From Candidatus Paraburkholderia schumanniana (lineage in GTDB: Bacteria > Pseudomonadota > Gammaproteobacteria > Burkholderiales > Burkholderiaceae), in the NCBI GenBank assembly GCA_001189335.2, contig LFJH01000006.1:1-35825 (forward strand): a DNA stretch of 35,825 bases, read 5' to 3'. Within the stretch, counting starts at the first letter, position 1; each line of letters begins with the position of its first letter. Shown piece by piece: positions 1-9,709 of the stretch. The position numbers and the translations under genes are program-made. The notes under the pieces were generated by a model, which was not told the origin of the DNA, made no database searches, and was given only the letters and a program-made list of their open reading frames with translations.

Positions 1-123
1 CACAACTTTCGCCGACTGCGTATTCGCTTCGAGCGCCTCGCTTTCATCCACGAGGCTTTCCTCGAAATCGCTTGCTGCATCATATGCTGGCGACACCTGC
101 AAAAGTCATTCTGTTAGCGCCTC
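1..123 (+). mobile_element. 3' end of an IS5-like insertion sequence (transposase C-terminus)
   Basis: Reading from base 1, an open frame runs to TAG at 115-117 and encodes 38 residues including FRRLRIRFERLAFIHEAF and a following CCIICW stretch. This matches the end of IS5-family transposases as I remember them (RRLRxRxER...IHEAF...ICW). The element boundary is probably near base 123: the outward terminal sequence would be GAGGCGCTAACAG, and TAA at 124-126 could be a target duplication. The rest of the element lies outside the window. The exact IS group cannot be assigned. The element abuts the truncated flippase gene, so it probably caused that truncation. Confidence 0.7.
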
Positions 124-126
124 TAA

Positions 127-461
127 GCCTCTTCGGCTGGATCGTCGGCGCGGGCGAAGTCTGGCTCGCGCTGCATCTGCTCGGTCATCCGGTCGGCTGG
201 ACGGAGGCGCTGCTGCTCGAAAGCCTCGGCTAGGCGATTCGCGGTGCGGCCTTCGCCATTCCCGGCTCGCTCGGCGTGCAGGAGGGCGGTTATCTGTTGC
301 TCGCGCGCCTGGTCGGCCTGCCGCCGGAAGTGGCGCTTGCGCTTTCGCTCGCGAAGCGCGCGCGCGAGCTGCTGCTCGGCGTGCCGGGCATCGTCTATCT
401 GCATTTCGTTGAAAAAGGCCGGCAGCGCCGCCGTCTCGCGCGCGTGCCGGATATCGACTGA
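127..461 (+). pseudogene. Flippase-like (HpnL/LPG synthase membrane-domain) protein, 3' fragment with amber stop
   Basis: The frame reads FGWIVGAGEVWLALHLLG, then TAG at 231-233, then AIRGAAFAIPGSLGVQEGGY and a tail ending in TGA at 459-461. The motif AFAIPG-LGVQEGGY is typical of the multi-spanning flippase-like family related to HpnL and the MprF membrane domain, which is thought to move lipids or lipid-linked groups. The family usually has Gln-Ala-Ile at the stop position, so CAG to TAG is the likely mutation. Everything upstream is replaced by the IS end, so only about the last 110 codons remain. Position upstream of the phosphonate genes suggests it once handled a phosphonate-modified lipid (inference). 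It is non-functional as it stands. Confidence 0.8.
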
Positions 462-485
462 CTCACATACGAAGGGAATACAATC

Positions 486-1250
486 ATGCGCGCAATTATT
501 CTTGCGGCCGGGATGGGATTGCGTCTTGTTCAGCCGGAAGGCCAGCAAAAGCCCAAATGCCTGCTGCGCTTTGGCGATGCGTCGCTGCTTGAGCGTCATC
601 TGCACTTCCTGAAGGCCGCCGGCGTCGATGAAGTCGTCTTCGTGGCCGGCTTCAAGAGCGAGCAGATCGAGGCGGAGCTCGCATCGATCGACTGGAAGCC
701 GAAAAGCGAGATCGTCGTCAACGACGCATTCACGCTCGGCAGCGTGCTGTCCGTGCACACCGCGCGCGACGCGATGACGCGCGGTGGCGACGTCCTCCTG
801 ATGGACGCCGACGTGCTCTACGACGAGCGCATCTTCGAACCGCTGGTCGCGGGCAGCAGCGTGAACCGCCTGTTGATCGACCGCGATTTCGAGGCGGGCG
901 ACGAGCCCGTGAAGCTGTGCGTCGAGAACGGCGTGCCGGTGGAATTGCGCAAGCAGGTGGCGGCGGGTCTGAAGTTCGACACGATCGGCGAATCGGTGGG
1001 CTTCTTCCGCTTCGACGAGAAGACGGCCACGCGTCTCGCTGAGATCTGTGCCGATTACGTGGCGACGGGCCGCGCGAAGATGCCGCACGAGGAAGCGGTG
1101 CGCGATCTGTTGCTGGAAAAGTCCCACGTGTTCGATATCGCCGATGTGACCGGCGCACCGTGGATCGAAATCGATTTTCAGAACGACGTGAAGCGCGCGG
1201 CCGACGAAGTGCTGCCGCAATTGAACGCGCTGCGTCAGTTCGCAGGTTGA
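486..1250 (+). CDS. Nucleotidyltransferase family protein (phosphocholine-cytidylyltransferase-like)
   Basis: This is a 254-residue intact protein. It opens with [14 protein letters not shown], the nucleotide-binding signature of sugar-phosphate and choline-phosphate NTP transferases, followed by KPKCLLRFG and a metal-binding DAD in [10 protein letters not shown] near residue 107. It is predicted to activate a small phosphorylated or phosphonylated substrate with CTP in the cytoplasm. A purine-rich GAAGGGAA lies upstream of the ATG. It is the first complete gene of the phosphonate operon, 16 bp ahead of the PEP mutase gene, so its substrate is plausibly a phosphonate or lipid headgroup precursor (inference). 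A second, distinct NTP transferase domain is fused to the PEP mutase downstream. No lesion is visible, although the rest of the pathway is damaged. Confidence 0.85.
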   Translation: MRAIILAAGMGLRLVQPEGQQKPKCLLRFGDASLLERHLHFLKAAGVDEVVFVAGFKSEQIEAELASIDWKPKSEIVVNDAFTLGSVLSVHTARDAMTRGGDVLLMDADVLYDERIFEPLVAGSSVNRLLIDRDFEAGDEPVKLCVENGVPVELRKQVAAGLKFDTIGESVGFFRFDEKTATRLAEICADYVATGRAKMPHEEAVRDLLLEKSHVFDIADVTGAPWIEIDFQNDVKRAADEVLPQLNALRQFAG

Positions 1251-1266
1251 GAGGAGCTATTCGACA

Positions 1267-2971
1267 ATGAACGCACCCGGCAATATTCCCGTCGGCTATT
1301 CGCGCACGCTGCGTCTGCGCGAAATGCTGCAGAGCAATCGCCTCGAATTCCTGATGGAAGCGCACAACGGCATCTCGGCGCGCATCGCGAAGGAAGCGGG
1401 CTTCAAGGCGATCTGGGGCTCGGGCCTGTCGATTTCCGCGCAGTTCGGCGTGCGCGACAACAACGAGGCGAGCTGGACGCAGGTCGTCGACAACCTCGAG
1501 TTCATGGCCGACGCGAGCGATCTGCCGATCCTGCTCGACGGCGATACCGGCTACGGCAACTTCAACAACGTGCGTCGTCTGGTGAGGAAGCTGAAGCAGC
1601 GCGGCATCACCGGCGTGTGCATCGAGGACAAGCAGTTTCCGAAGACCAACAGTTTCATCAACGGCGAAGCACAGCCGCTCGCCGACATCGACGAGTTCTG
1701 CGGCAAGATCAAGGCAGGCAAGGACTCGCAGAGCGATCCGAACTTCTCGATCGTCGCACACGTCGAGGCGCTCATCGCGGGCTGGGGCATGGACGAGGCG
1801 CTCAAGCGCGCCGAGGCGTATCGCCAGGCGGGCGCGGATGCCATCCTGATTCACAGCAAGCTCTCCAAGCCGGACGAAATCCTTACTTTTTACGCGCGAA
1901 TGGGCCGGGCGCGGTCCGCTCGTCATCGTGCCGACGAAGTACTACAGCACGCCGACCGATGTGTTCCGTCAGGCCGGCATCAGCTGCGTGATCTGGGCGA
2001 ACCATCTGATTCGCGGCGCAGTGTCGGCGATGCAGGCGATCGCGAAGGAAATCCACGACAGCGAGACGCTCGTCAACGTGGAAGACCGTATGACGGTCAA
2101 TGAAATCTTCCGCCTGCAGGACGCGGACGAGTACTCGGCCGCCGAGAACATTTATCTTTCCGCGGCAAACGAGAAGCGCAGCGCCGTCGTGCTTGCCGCG
2201 AGCCGCTGCGCGGGGCTGGAAGCCGTGACGGCCGATCGTCCGAAGGTCATGCTGCCGGTCGCGGCCAAGCCGCTGCTGCGTCATCTCGTCGAGGCGTTCA
2301 AGAAGGAGGGCATCAACGACATCACGGTCGTCGGCGGCTATCGTGCCGATGCGATCGAGAAGGGCGGTATCCGTCTCGTCGTCAACGAGAAGCACGAGTC
2401 GACGGGAGAGCTCGCGTCGCTGGCATGCGCCGCCGCGCATCTGAACGGCGACGCCGTCATTTCATACGGCGACCTGCTGTTCCGCAGCTACATCCTGCGC
2501 GATCTGGTCGAATCGGACAGCGATTTCTGCGTGGTCGTCGATTCGTCGCAAGCGCCGCAAGCCGGCGAGTCCGTGACCGACTTCGCTTACTGCTCGACCG
2601 CCGACGACCGCGCGCTCTTCGGCCAGAAGGTGTGGCTCGAAAAGGTGGTGGGCGCCGGTCAGCCGCTCGACGAAGGCCGCGCGCCGCAAGGGCGATGGAT
2701 GGGCCTCATCAACGTGCGCGCGGGCGCGCGCGAGCGGCTGCTCGCGACGCTCGCCGAACTCGGGAAGCGTCCGGATTTCGACAGGCTCGACATGGCCGCG
2801 CTGCTGAATGCGCTGCTCGCCGCCGGCCAGAAGATCGAAGTGCATTACGTGCACGGCCACTGGCGCGGCGTGAACGATCTCGACGACTTCCGCCGTGCGG
2901 GCGACTTCGCGCACGGCCAGTCGCCGATCGGTTCGGAAGGCGCGCAAGACACGGAGCACGCGCGTGATTGA
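1267..2971 (+). pseudogene. aepX: Phosphoenolpyruvate mutase fused to a CMP-AEP cytidylyltransferase domain, frameshifted
   Basis: PEP phosphomutase converts PEP to phosphonopyruvate, the entry step to nearly all C-P compounds. The N-terminal domain (about residues 1-290) has [13 protein letters not shown] and [12 protein letters not shown], the hallmark mutase motifs. The C-terminal domain (about 305-567) is an NTP transferase with AVVLAASR, DRPKVMLPV and ISYGDLLFRS, matching PntC-type 2-AEP cytidylyltransferases. The two halves are in different frames. The first is read to about 1886; from about 1892 the sequence continues one base out. A T5 run at 1887-1891 with one T removed gives [15 protein letters not shown] and one 567-residue protein. 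AGGAG precedes the start. The 3' end overlaps the decarboxylase start. As read, the product stops at 2103, within the mutase domain. A sequencing error in the T run cannot be excluded. Confidence 0.85.
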
Positions 2972-4131
2972 GGCCGCCCAGTTCGTCGAGGCCGCGCGCG
3001 AACGCGGCTTCGACTAGTACGCGGGCGTGCCCTGCTCGTTTCTCACGCCCTTCATCAACTATGTGCTGCAGGACGAGACGCTGCATTACGTCTCGGCGGC
3101 GAACGAAGGCGACGCGGTCGCGTTGATCGCGGGCGTCGCGCTCGGCGGCGTGCGTTCCGGTGGCGCGAATCGCGGCATCGCGATGATGCAGAACTCCGGC
3201 CTCGGCAATGCCGTGAGCCCGCTCACGTCGCTGACGTGGACGTTCCGTCTGCCGCAGTTGCTGATCGTCACGTGGCGCGGCCAGCCGGGCGTGCACGACG
3301 AGCCGCAGCACGCGCTGATGGGCCCGATCACGCCGCAGATGCTCGAGACGATGGAGATTCCGTGGGAGCTGTTTCCGACGGAAAGCGACCAGATCGGCCC
3401 GGCGCTCGATCGCGCGACGGCGTTCATGGACAGCACCGGCCGTCCGTATGCGCTCGTCATGCAGAAAGGCAGCGTCGCGCCTCATGAGCTCAAGAAGACC
3501 GGCCTGTCGGGCGTGCGTGTGAATGCCAAAGCCCGCGACCGTGAAGCGCTTCGAAGGCGAGCGCGTGACGCGCCACGATGCGCTCGAAAAGGTCATCGCG
3601 CACACGCCGAAGGGTTCGACCGTCGTGCTCGCATCGACCGGTTTCTGCGGCCGCGAGCTCTACGCGATCGATGACCGCGAGAACCAGCTTTATCTCGTCG
3701 GCTCGATGGGCTGCGTCACGCCGATGGCGCTGGGCCTCGCGCTCTCGCGTCCCGATCTGACGGTGGTCGCGCTCGATGGCGACGGCGCTGCGCTCATGCG
3801 CATGGGCGTCTTCGCGACGCTCGGCGCCTACGGCCCGTCGAACCTGATCCATCTTCTGCTGGACAACGGCGCGCACGAATCGACGGGTGGCCAGGCGACG
3901 GTGTCGCGGGGCATCGATTTCGCTTCGGTCGCGTCGGCGTGCGGCTATGCTCTCGCGCTCGACGGCAACGACATCGGCGTGATCGATTGTCTCTTCGATG
4001 CGAAGGATGTCAACGGCGCGCGGTTCGCGCGCCTGTCGATCAGGACCGGCACGCCGGGCGATCTGCCGCGCCCGAAGGTCACGCCCGAGGACGTGCGCGC
4101 GCGCCTGCAACAACATATTGGAGGACGATGA
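2964..4131 (+). pseudogene. Phosphonopyruvate decarboxylase, nonsense and frameshift
   Basis: This TPP-dependent enzyme drives PEP mutase forward by decarboxylating phosphonopyruvate to phosphonoacetaldehyde. The GTG at 2964 overlaps the end of aepX. Codon 18 is TAG (3015-3017) where the family has Trp: the context GFD*YAGVPCSFLTPFINY implies TGG to TAG. The PYR domain then reads cleanly to about 3528. There an AAA run (3529-3531) carries one base too many, and the PP domain continues in the next frame with VVALDGDGAALMRMG and LLLDNGAHESTGGQ, the TPP-binding GDG...N motif. Two independent lesions make it a secure pseudogene. It ends in TGA at 4129-4131, overlapping the transaminase start. Confidence 0.88.
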
Positions 4132-5144
4132 TGCTGCTGCTCAATCCGGGCCCTGTCACGCTGACCGAACGCGTGCGCCAGAGCCTGCTGCAAACCGACT
4201 TGTGCCATCGCGAGCCGGAGTTCTTCGATCTTCAGGACGAAGCGAAGAAGCGTTTCGTCGCGGCTTACGCGCTCGATCCCGCCGTGTGGAACGCGGTGCT
4301 GATGACGGGTTCCGGCACCGCGGCGGTGGAGAGCATGATCGCGGGGCTCGTGCCGGAAGGCGGGCGGTTGCTCGTCGTGGAGAACGGCGTGTATGGCGAT
4401 CGCATCGCGCAGATCGCGAAGCAGTACGGCATCGATCACGAAGTCGTGAAGTACGAGTGGATGCAGGCGCTCGATATCGACGCGATCATCCATCACGAAA
4501 CGACGACCGGCCGCTTGAACGCGATCGAACAGCTCTCGCGCGCGTGCAAGGAACGCGGTGTCGGCCTGCTGCTGGATGCCGTGAGCAGCTTCGGCGCCGA
4601 AGCGATCGATTTCGACGGCGGCGGCATCGCCGCGACCGCCAACAAGTGCCTGCACGGCGTGCCCGGCACGGCGTTCGTCATCGCGCGGCGCGATGCGCTG
4701 GCGAAGGCCGCGAGCCGCACGTATTACCTCGGCATCGCGCGCCTCGCGAAGCTGCAGGACGAGCGCAACACGCCGTTCACGCCATCCGTGCATGCGTACT
4801 ACGCGCTCGTCGAAGCGCTGCGCGAGTTCGAGGAAGAAGGCGGCTGGCGGGCGCGTCATCAGCGGTACGCGAGGCTCGCGGAGCAGGTGCGCTCGGGATT
4901 GGCGAATCTCGGAATCGAGAGCGCGTTGTCTCCTGCGGAATCATCGGTCGTGCTGCGGGCGTACCGGCTGCCGAAGGGCGTCACGTATGAAACACTGTAC
5001 GACGCGCTCAAGGCCAAGGGCTTCGTGATCTATGCGGGGCAGGGCGGCCTGTCGAAGGAACTGTTCCGCATCTCGACGATGGGCGCGCTGGATGCGAACG
5101 ACATGGATCGGTTGATCTCGTCGTTCGTGGAGCTGCTGCGGTGA
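4131..5144 (+). CDS. phnW: 2-aminoethylphosphonate-pyruvate transaminase, probably with internal in-frame deletions
   Basis: This PLP enzyme interconverts phosphonoacetaldehyde and 2-aminoethylphosphonate; in this operon it would act in the biosynthetic direction. It begins MLLLNPGPVTLTERVR, the usual family start, with GGAGG six bases upstream. ATG at 4128 is an alternative start but sits too near that site. LLLDAVSSFGAEAIDFD and the PLP lysine in ATANKCLHGVPG are present. The 337 residues are short of the roughly 355-365 I expect. The segment before HHETTTGRLN jumps directly from DIDAI, where relatives have about a dozen more residues, and the stretch before AATANKC is also slightly short. 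The frame is open, but loss of a core strand/helix could inactivate it. Its stop abuts a convergent gene. Confidence 0.82.
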   Translation: MLLLNPGPVTLTERVRQSLLQTDLCHREPEFFDLQDEAKKRFVAAYALDPAVWNAVLMTGSGTAAVESMIAGLVPEGGRLLVVENGVYGDRIAQIAKQYGIDHEVVKYEWMQALDIDAIIHHETTTGRLNAIEQLSRACKERGVGLLLDAVSSFGAEAIDFDGGGIAATANKCLHGVPGTAFVIARRDALAKAASRTYYLGIARLAKLQDERNTPFTPSVHAYYALVEALREFEEEGGWRARHQRYARLAEQVRSGLANLGIESALSPAESSVVLRAYRLPKGVTYETLYDALKAKGFVIYAGQGGLSKELFRISTMGALDANDMDRLISSFVELLR

Positions 5145-5582
5145 TCACGGCTTGCAAAAAATCGCCGTGATAAAGGGCGCGACGCGGTACACGACCGCGT
5201 CGCTGCCCGCCTCGCGCACCTTCTGCGCGACTTCCGCGTCACCGCCCCAGATGACGGCGCCATAAGCGGCATCGCCGATCGGCTCGCCCTTGCCCGGTTT
5301 GAAGAGCGGGTCCTCCTTCTGATACGCCACCAGCGCGTAGACCTTGAACCCGTAAGCCGTCAGCGTCGCGCCCTTCGCCGGCCTGAACGCGTTGATCGAG
5401 TTCGGCTCCACGCGCATCGGCTTCGCTTCCAGCAAATGATTTTCCTGTAGCGGCGCGATGAAATCGTGCGGCGTCGATTTGCAGTCGAGCTGTGAATCGA
5501 GCGGGTGGGCGTGGGTGAGCGTGCCGAGCGAGGCGAGCGCTATCGCGATGACGAGCTGTTCGAAGGACGCGCGCTTCCTCAT
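5145..5582 (-). CDS. Small exported protein of unknown function
   Basis: This 145-residue protein starts MRKRASFEQLVIAIALASL and has a hydrophobic signal segment ending near THAHP, so it is likely periplasmic. The mature part contains TAYGFKVYALVAYQKEDP and ends with CKP; Cys residues near both ends could form a disulfide. I do not recognise a named domain. An upstream in-frame ATG at 5738 would add an Arg-rich stretch unlike a signal peptide, so the internal start is preferred. It is convergent with phnW, and the stop codons touch. No lesion is visible. Confidence 0.65.
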   Translation of the reverse strand: MRKRASFEQLVIAIALASLGTLTHAHPLDSQLDCKSTPHDFIAPLQENHLLEAKPMRVEPNSINAFRPAKGATLTAYGFKVYALVAYQKEDPLFKPGKGEPIGDAAYGAVIWGGDAEVAQKVREAGSDAVVYRVAPFITAIFCKP

Positions 5583-5700
5583 GACAATAGGCGAACTCGG
5601 GAAATGGATCATCCGGCACTTTAGCCGGATTGCAAGAAACGTGCTTGCGTCGACGCGCATCGCGGAGCCGGGCGAGGCGCTACGCCGACCCGGCCTTGAT

Positions 5701-6691
5701 TCAGGCCGCCAGCTCCAGCTTCGCCATCTTGCGCGCATCGCGCGAATGCACGCGCTTGCCGGCGGCGTACGTCTCGAACACCGCGCGGTCGTCGCCGAGC
5801 AGCGCGAACGCGAACAGCAGCTCTTCGAGCGTCTCCGTGCGCGAGGTGCGGCGCGCGAGCAGCGGCGTCGCGTTCGGATCGAGCACGACGAAGTCCGCTT
5901 CGCTGCCCACGGCGAGCGTACCGATTCTGTCGTCGAGTTCGAGCACCTGTGCCGCGCCCGTCGTCGCGAGCCAGAACATGCGCGTCGCGCTCAGATGATG
6001 GCCGGTCAGGCGCGCGACCTTGTGCGCCTCGTTCATCGTCTGCAGCATGGAGAACGAGGTGCCGTCGCCCACGTCCGTCGCGAGCGCCACCGGCATGTTC
6101 GACGCGCCGGCCTTCTCGAAATCGAACAGGCCGCTGCCGAGAAAGAGGTTCGACGTCGGGCAGTGCGATGCCACCGCGCCCGTTTCCGCCATGCGCTCGC
6201 GGTCGCGGTCGTCGAGATAGATGCAGTGGCCGTACACCGCGCGGCGGCGCAAAAGGCCGTAGTGATCATAGATGTCGAGATAGCTGCGATGCCCCAGAAA
6301 CAGGCTCTCGACCCATTTGATCTCGTCCGTGTTCTCCGCGACATGGCTCTGGATGAACACATCCTGATGCTTCTGCGCGAGCGCGCCGCACGCTTCGAGC
6401 TGCGCTTGCGTCGAGGTCGGCGCGAAGCGGCGCGTCAGCGCGTAATGCTGACGTCCGCGTCCGTGCCAGCGCGCGATGAGTTCCGCGCTGTCGTCGTAGC
6501 CGGATTGCGCCGTGTCGCGCAAGAACTCGGGACAGTTGCGATCCATCAGCACTTTGCCCGCGACCATGCGCAGGTTGCGCGCTTCGCTCTCGGTGAAGAA
6601 CGCGTCGGCGGATTGCTTGTGCACGGTGCAGTAGACGAGCGCCGTCGTCGTGCCGCAGGCGAGCAGCTCGTCGATGAAAAAGCTCGCCGTC
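5701..6691 (-). pseudogene. guaD: Guanine deaminase, N-terminus deleted
   Basis: Guanine deaminase hydrolyses guanine to xanthine. The surviving C-terminal part has QSHVAEN, YGHCIYLDD, ASHCPTSNLFLGSG and ATDVGDGTSFSMLQTM, the later metal-ligand and substrate motifs of the amidohydrolase family. Homology starts abruptly near ETASFFIDELLACGTTTAL at about 6688. The N-terminal HxH metal-binding segment and roughly 100 or more residues are missing, and the preceding DNA is the truncated xdhC. A deletion has therefore joined the middle of xdhC to the middle of guaD. The first ATG left in frame is at 6624. Without the N-terminal histidines it cannot be a normal deaminase. Confidence 0.88.
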
Positions 6692-7339
6692 TCACACGAG
6701 CTGCGGCGCGGGAAAGGCGGCGTCGCGCTCGTCGACCCAGGTCACGTGGCAGGGCAGCGTGGCAAGCACCCGCACGAGCGCCGCGCCCACGTGGCCCGCG
6801 CCGAACAGCACGACCTGGAAGTCGCGCGGCGCGATGGTTTCGGTGAGGAGCGCGCCGCTCTCGTCGAAACCGGCGCCGTCCCACAAGAGGCAATCGGCGT
6901 CGGTTGCGCCCGGCTCGGGATCGGAGAGCATCACCGCGTCGGGCATGGGCGCAAAGGAGACGCTGCGCACGGTGGAGAGACCTTGCATCGTGCGCTTCGC
7001 CAGCGTCGTCACCCAGTTCAGGTCCGATACGTCGAGCCGCTCGAACGCCAGCACGACCGCGCCGCAGCAGCACTGGCCGAGGCTCGGACCGAGCGCGAAA
7101 CGCTCAAGCCGTCTCATGCGCGGGCTCCGCATGCCGTCCTTCAGCACTTGCCGGGCGGTTTCGATGGCCTTCCACTGCAGGTGGCCGCCGCCGATCGTGT
7201 AGCGCGCGTCCTCGCGCGTGACGATCATCTTCGTGCCCGGCTCGCGCGGCGCGGAGCCTTCGACACGCGCGACCGTCACGAGCACGACGGCGTCGCAGTG
7301 CGCGAGCAGGTGTTGCAGGTCGTTCAGCCAAACTTGCAT
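6692..7339 (-). pseudogene. xdhC: Xanthine dehydrogenase accessory protein XdhC, C-terminus deleted
   Basis: XdhC binds sulfurated molybdenum cofactor and delivers it to xanthine dehydrogenase. The product reads MQVWLNDLQHLL..., with TIGGGHLQWKAIETA and CCCGAVVLAFE of the N-terminal domain and VVLFGAGHVGAALVRVLATL, the Rossmann-type start of the C-terminal domain. It then ends after DERDAAFPAPQLV at residue 215, where the family continues for roughly 100 more residues (including a GSRTKR-type motif). The stop is supplied by the deletion junction with guaD. The gene lies downstream of xdhB on the same strand, the usual xdhABC order. Confidence 0.88.
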
Positions 7340-7388
7340 CGATGGGCTCCAGAAATGATCGTCGGTTGTGCGTTTCGTCGTCGCGGCG

Positions 7389-9709
7389 CTAGTTTACCGG
7401 GGCGGCTTCGTCGATTTCAACCGCAAGCGCGTCCAGCGCGTCGAGAATCGCTTCGGGCGTGGCGAGTGCGCGCAGCCTGGGGCGCATCGGGCGAATCGGG
7501 CTTCGACGCCGCGATCGCCGCGCAGATCGCGAGCAGCACCGAAAACGACAGCAGCAGCGGCTCGCCCACTGCCTTGGAGCGGAAAATCGTCGGCTTGGCG
7601 TTGTCGTTTCGATACAGCTCGACGTTGAACGTCGCGGGCGCATCGCTGACGGCGTGAATCTTGTAGGTCGAAGGCGCGTGCGTCATGAGACGCCTGTCGC
7701 GGTTCCACCAGAGTTCCTCGGTCGTGAGCCACCCCATGCCCTGGATGAAGCCGCCTCCACCTGGCCGATATCGATGACCGGATTGATCGAACGGCCCGCG
7801 TCGTGCAGCAGATCGGCGCGCAGCAGCTTCCATTCGCCGGTGAGCGTATCGACGACGACTTCCGACACCGTCGCGCCGTACGCGAAGTAGAACGGATGGC
7901 CCTGCAGCGTCTTCGCATCCCAGTGGCCTTTCGGCGTCGAATAGAAAGAAGCCGTCCGACCAGAGTTGCACGCGCGCGAGATACGCCGCCGCGACGAGCT
8001 GATCGAAGGGCATCTGGCCGCCGTTCACTTCCACCACGCCGCCGTGGAATCGCGCATCGGCCGCGTTGCCGCCCAACTGCTTCGCGGCGAGTTCGGCGAG
8101 ACGCGCGCGGATCGCGAGCGCCGCAGCAGCTTCGGTCGCCTTGCCGTTGAGGTCGCTACCCGTCGATGCCGCCGTCGCCGATGTGTTCGCAACCTTCGAT
8201 GTATCGGCAGCCGTCACGCGCACGCGCGCCATGCCGATGCCGGGCACGCTCGCGACGACCTGCGCGACCTTCGTGTTGAGCCCCTGGCCCATTTCCGTGC
8301 CGCCGTGATTCACGAGCACGGAGCCGTCCTTGTAGACGTGCACGAGCGCGCCCGCCTGATTCAGGAACGGCACGTTGAACGAGATGCCGAACTTGACCGG
8401 CGTGAACGCGAGGCCGCGCTTGAGCACGGCGCTCGTCGCGTTGAACGCGGCGATGTCGGCGCGGCGCGACTGATAATCGCTCGAGGCGATCAGTTCGTCG
8501 GTCAGCGGCGCGATCACGTTGTCCTCGACCGGCTGGCCGTAGGGCGTCACGTTGCGCTCGCCGATGCCGTAGTAGTTCGCGCGCCGCACGTCGAGCGGAT
8601 CGCGTTTCAGCCGATGCGCGATTTCGTCGAGCATCACTTCCATGACGAGCGCGCCCTGCGGTCCGCCGAAGCCGCGAAAGGCGGTGTTCGACTGCGTGTT
8701 GGTCTTGCAGCACAGCGCGCGGATTTCGACGTCGCTCAGATAGTAGGCGTTGTCGAAGTGGCAAACCGCGCGCGTCGCCACTGCGCCCGACAGGTCCGCC
8801 GAATAGCCCGCGCGCAACGCGATCTCGACGCGCGCGCCCACGATGCGCCCGTCGTCGTCGAAGCCGCATTCGTATTCGTAGACCGCGTCGTGGCGCTTGC
8901 CGGTGATCATGAAGTCGTCGTCGCGGTCGGCGCGCAGCTTGACGGGACGCCTCAGCAGATGCGCCGCCAGCGACGCACGCGAACAGCGCCGATTGCGATT
9001 CCTTGCCGCCGAAGCCGCCGCCCATGCGACGGCATTCGCACAGCACGGCGTTGGTCGGCCAGCCGAGCATGTGCGCGACGACCTGCTGCATCTCGCTCGG
9101 ATGCTGCGTCGAGCTGTAGACGAGCATGCCGTCCTGCTCCTTCGGCACGGCATACGCGACTTGTCCTTCGAGATAGAACTGCTCCTGCCCGCCGACTTCG
9201 AATTTGCCCCTTCGGACGGTGCGCGGCGCCCGCGATGCGCCCGGCCGGATCGCCGCGCCGCAAATGCAGCGGCGGCAGCACGAACTGGTTGCGCGCTTTT
9301 GCTTCGCGGGGGGTGAGTACGGCCTCGAGCGGCTCGTAGCGCACGACATCCTCGCTTTTGGCGAGCGCGGCGGCGCGGCGCGCCAGATCGTAACTTCCCG
9401 CGATCACGGCGAATATCGGCTGGCCGAGATACTGCACGTCGCCTGTGGCGAGGATCGGATCGTCGTGCAGCACGGGGCCGCAATTGTTCTCGCCAGGGAT
9501 GTCCGCGGCCGTGAGCACCGCGTCCAGATCGAGCGAAACGATGCGCGCGTGCGCGTGCCGGGAGAGCCCGAGCGCCGCGTGGAGCGTGCCGCGCAACTCG
9601 GGAATGTCGTCGGTGTAGATCGCTTCGCCGCTTACATGCAGCGCCGCCGATTCGTGCGGCAGCGCCGCGCCGGCCGCATCGGTGACGGCTCCCAGTTCGA
9701 CCGGTTCAT
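7389..9709 (-). pseudogene. xdhB: Xanthine dehydrogenase molybdopterin-binding subunit, multiple frameshifts
   Basis: The large subunit carries the Mo cofactor and oxidises hypoxanthine and xanthine. Recognisable pieces in all three minus frames are SGEAIYTDDIPELRGTLHAA, EVGGQEQFYLEGQ, RRMGGGFGGKE, FRGFGGPQGALVMEVM, GGTEMGQGL and ATPEAILDALDAL. Breaks lie just after the start (a base lost by codon 3), near 9215, near 8970, at 7943-7950 (a 4-bp AGAA duplication), near 7755 (one G lost) and near 7483 (an extra base in a C run). The ATG at 9707-9709 has a strong GGAGG and overlaps the xdhA stop as ATGA. It ends in TAG. With six breaks it is long dead. Confidence 0.92.
7943..7950. repeat. 4-bp tandem duplication (AGAA x2) in xdhB
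   Basis: AGAA occurs twice in a row. On the coding strand the context is GGC-TTCT-TTCT-ATTCG. Deleting one copy gives GGC TTC TAT TCG and restores the frame into STPKGHWDAKTLQG, as expected for XdhB. Confidence 0.75.

Noticed and set aside
1880-1895. Programmed frameshifting in aepX at the T5 run
   Set aside because: No slippery heptamer with a following stem is evident, and neighbouring genes carry unrelated frameshifts and stop codons, so ordinary decay or a sequencing error is simpler.
123-1926. Long minus-strand open frames opposite the phosphonate genes, and similar long antisense frames throughout
   Set aside because: They are Arg/Ala/His-rich translations typical of GC-rich antisense frames, with no motifs, and they overlap clear conserved proteins.
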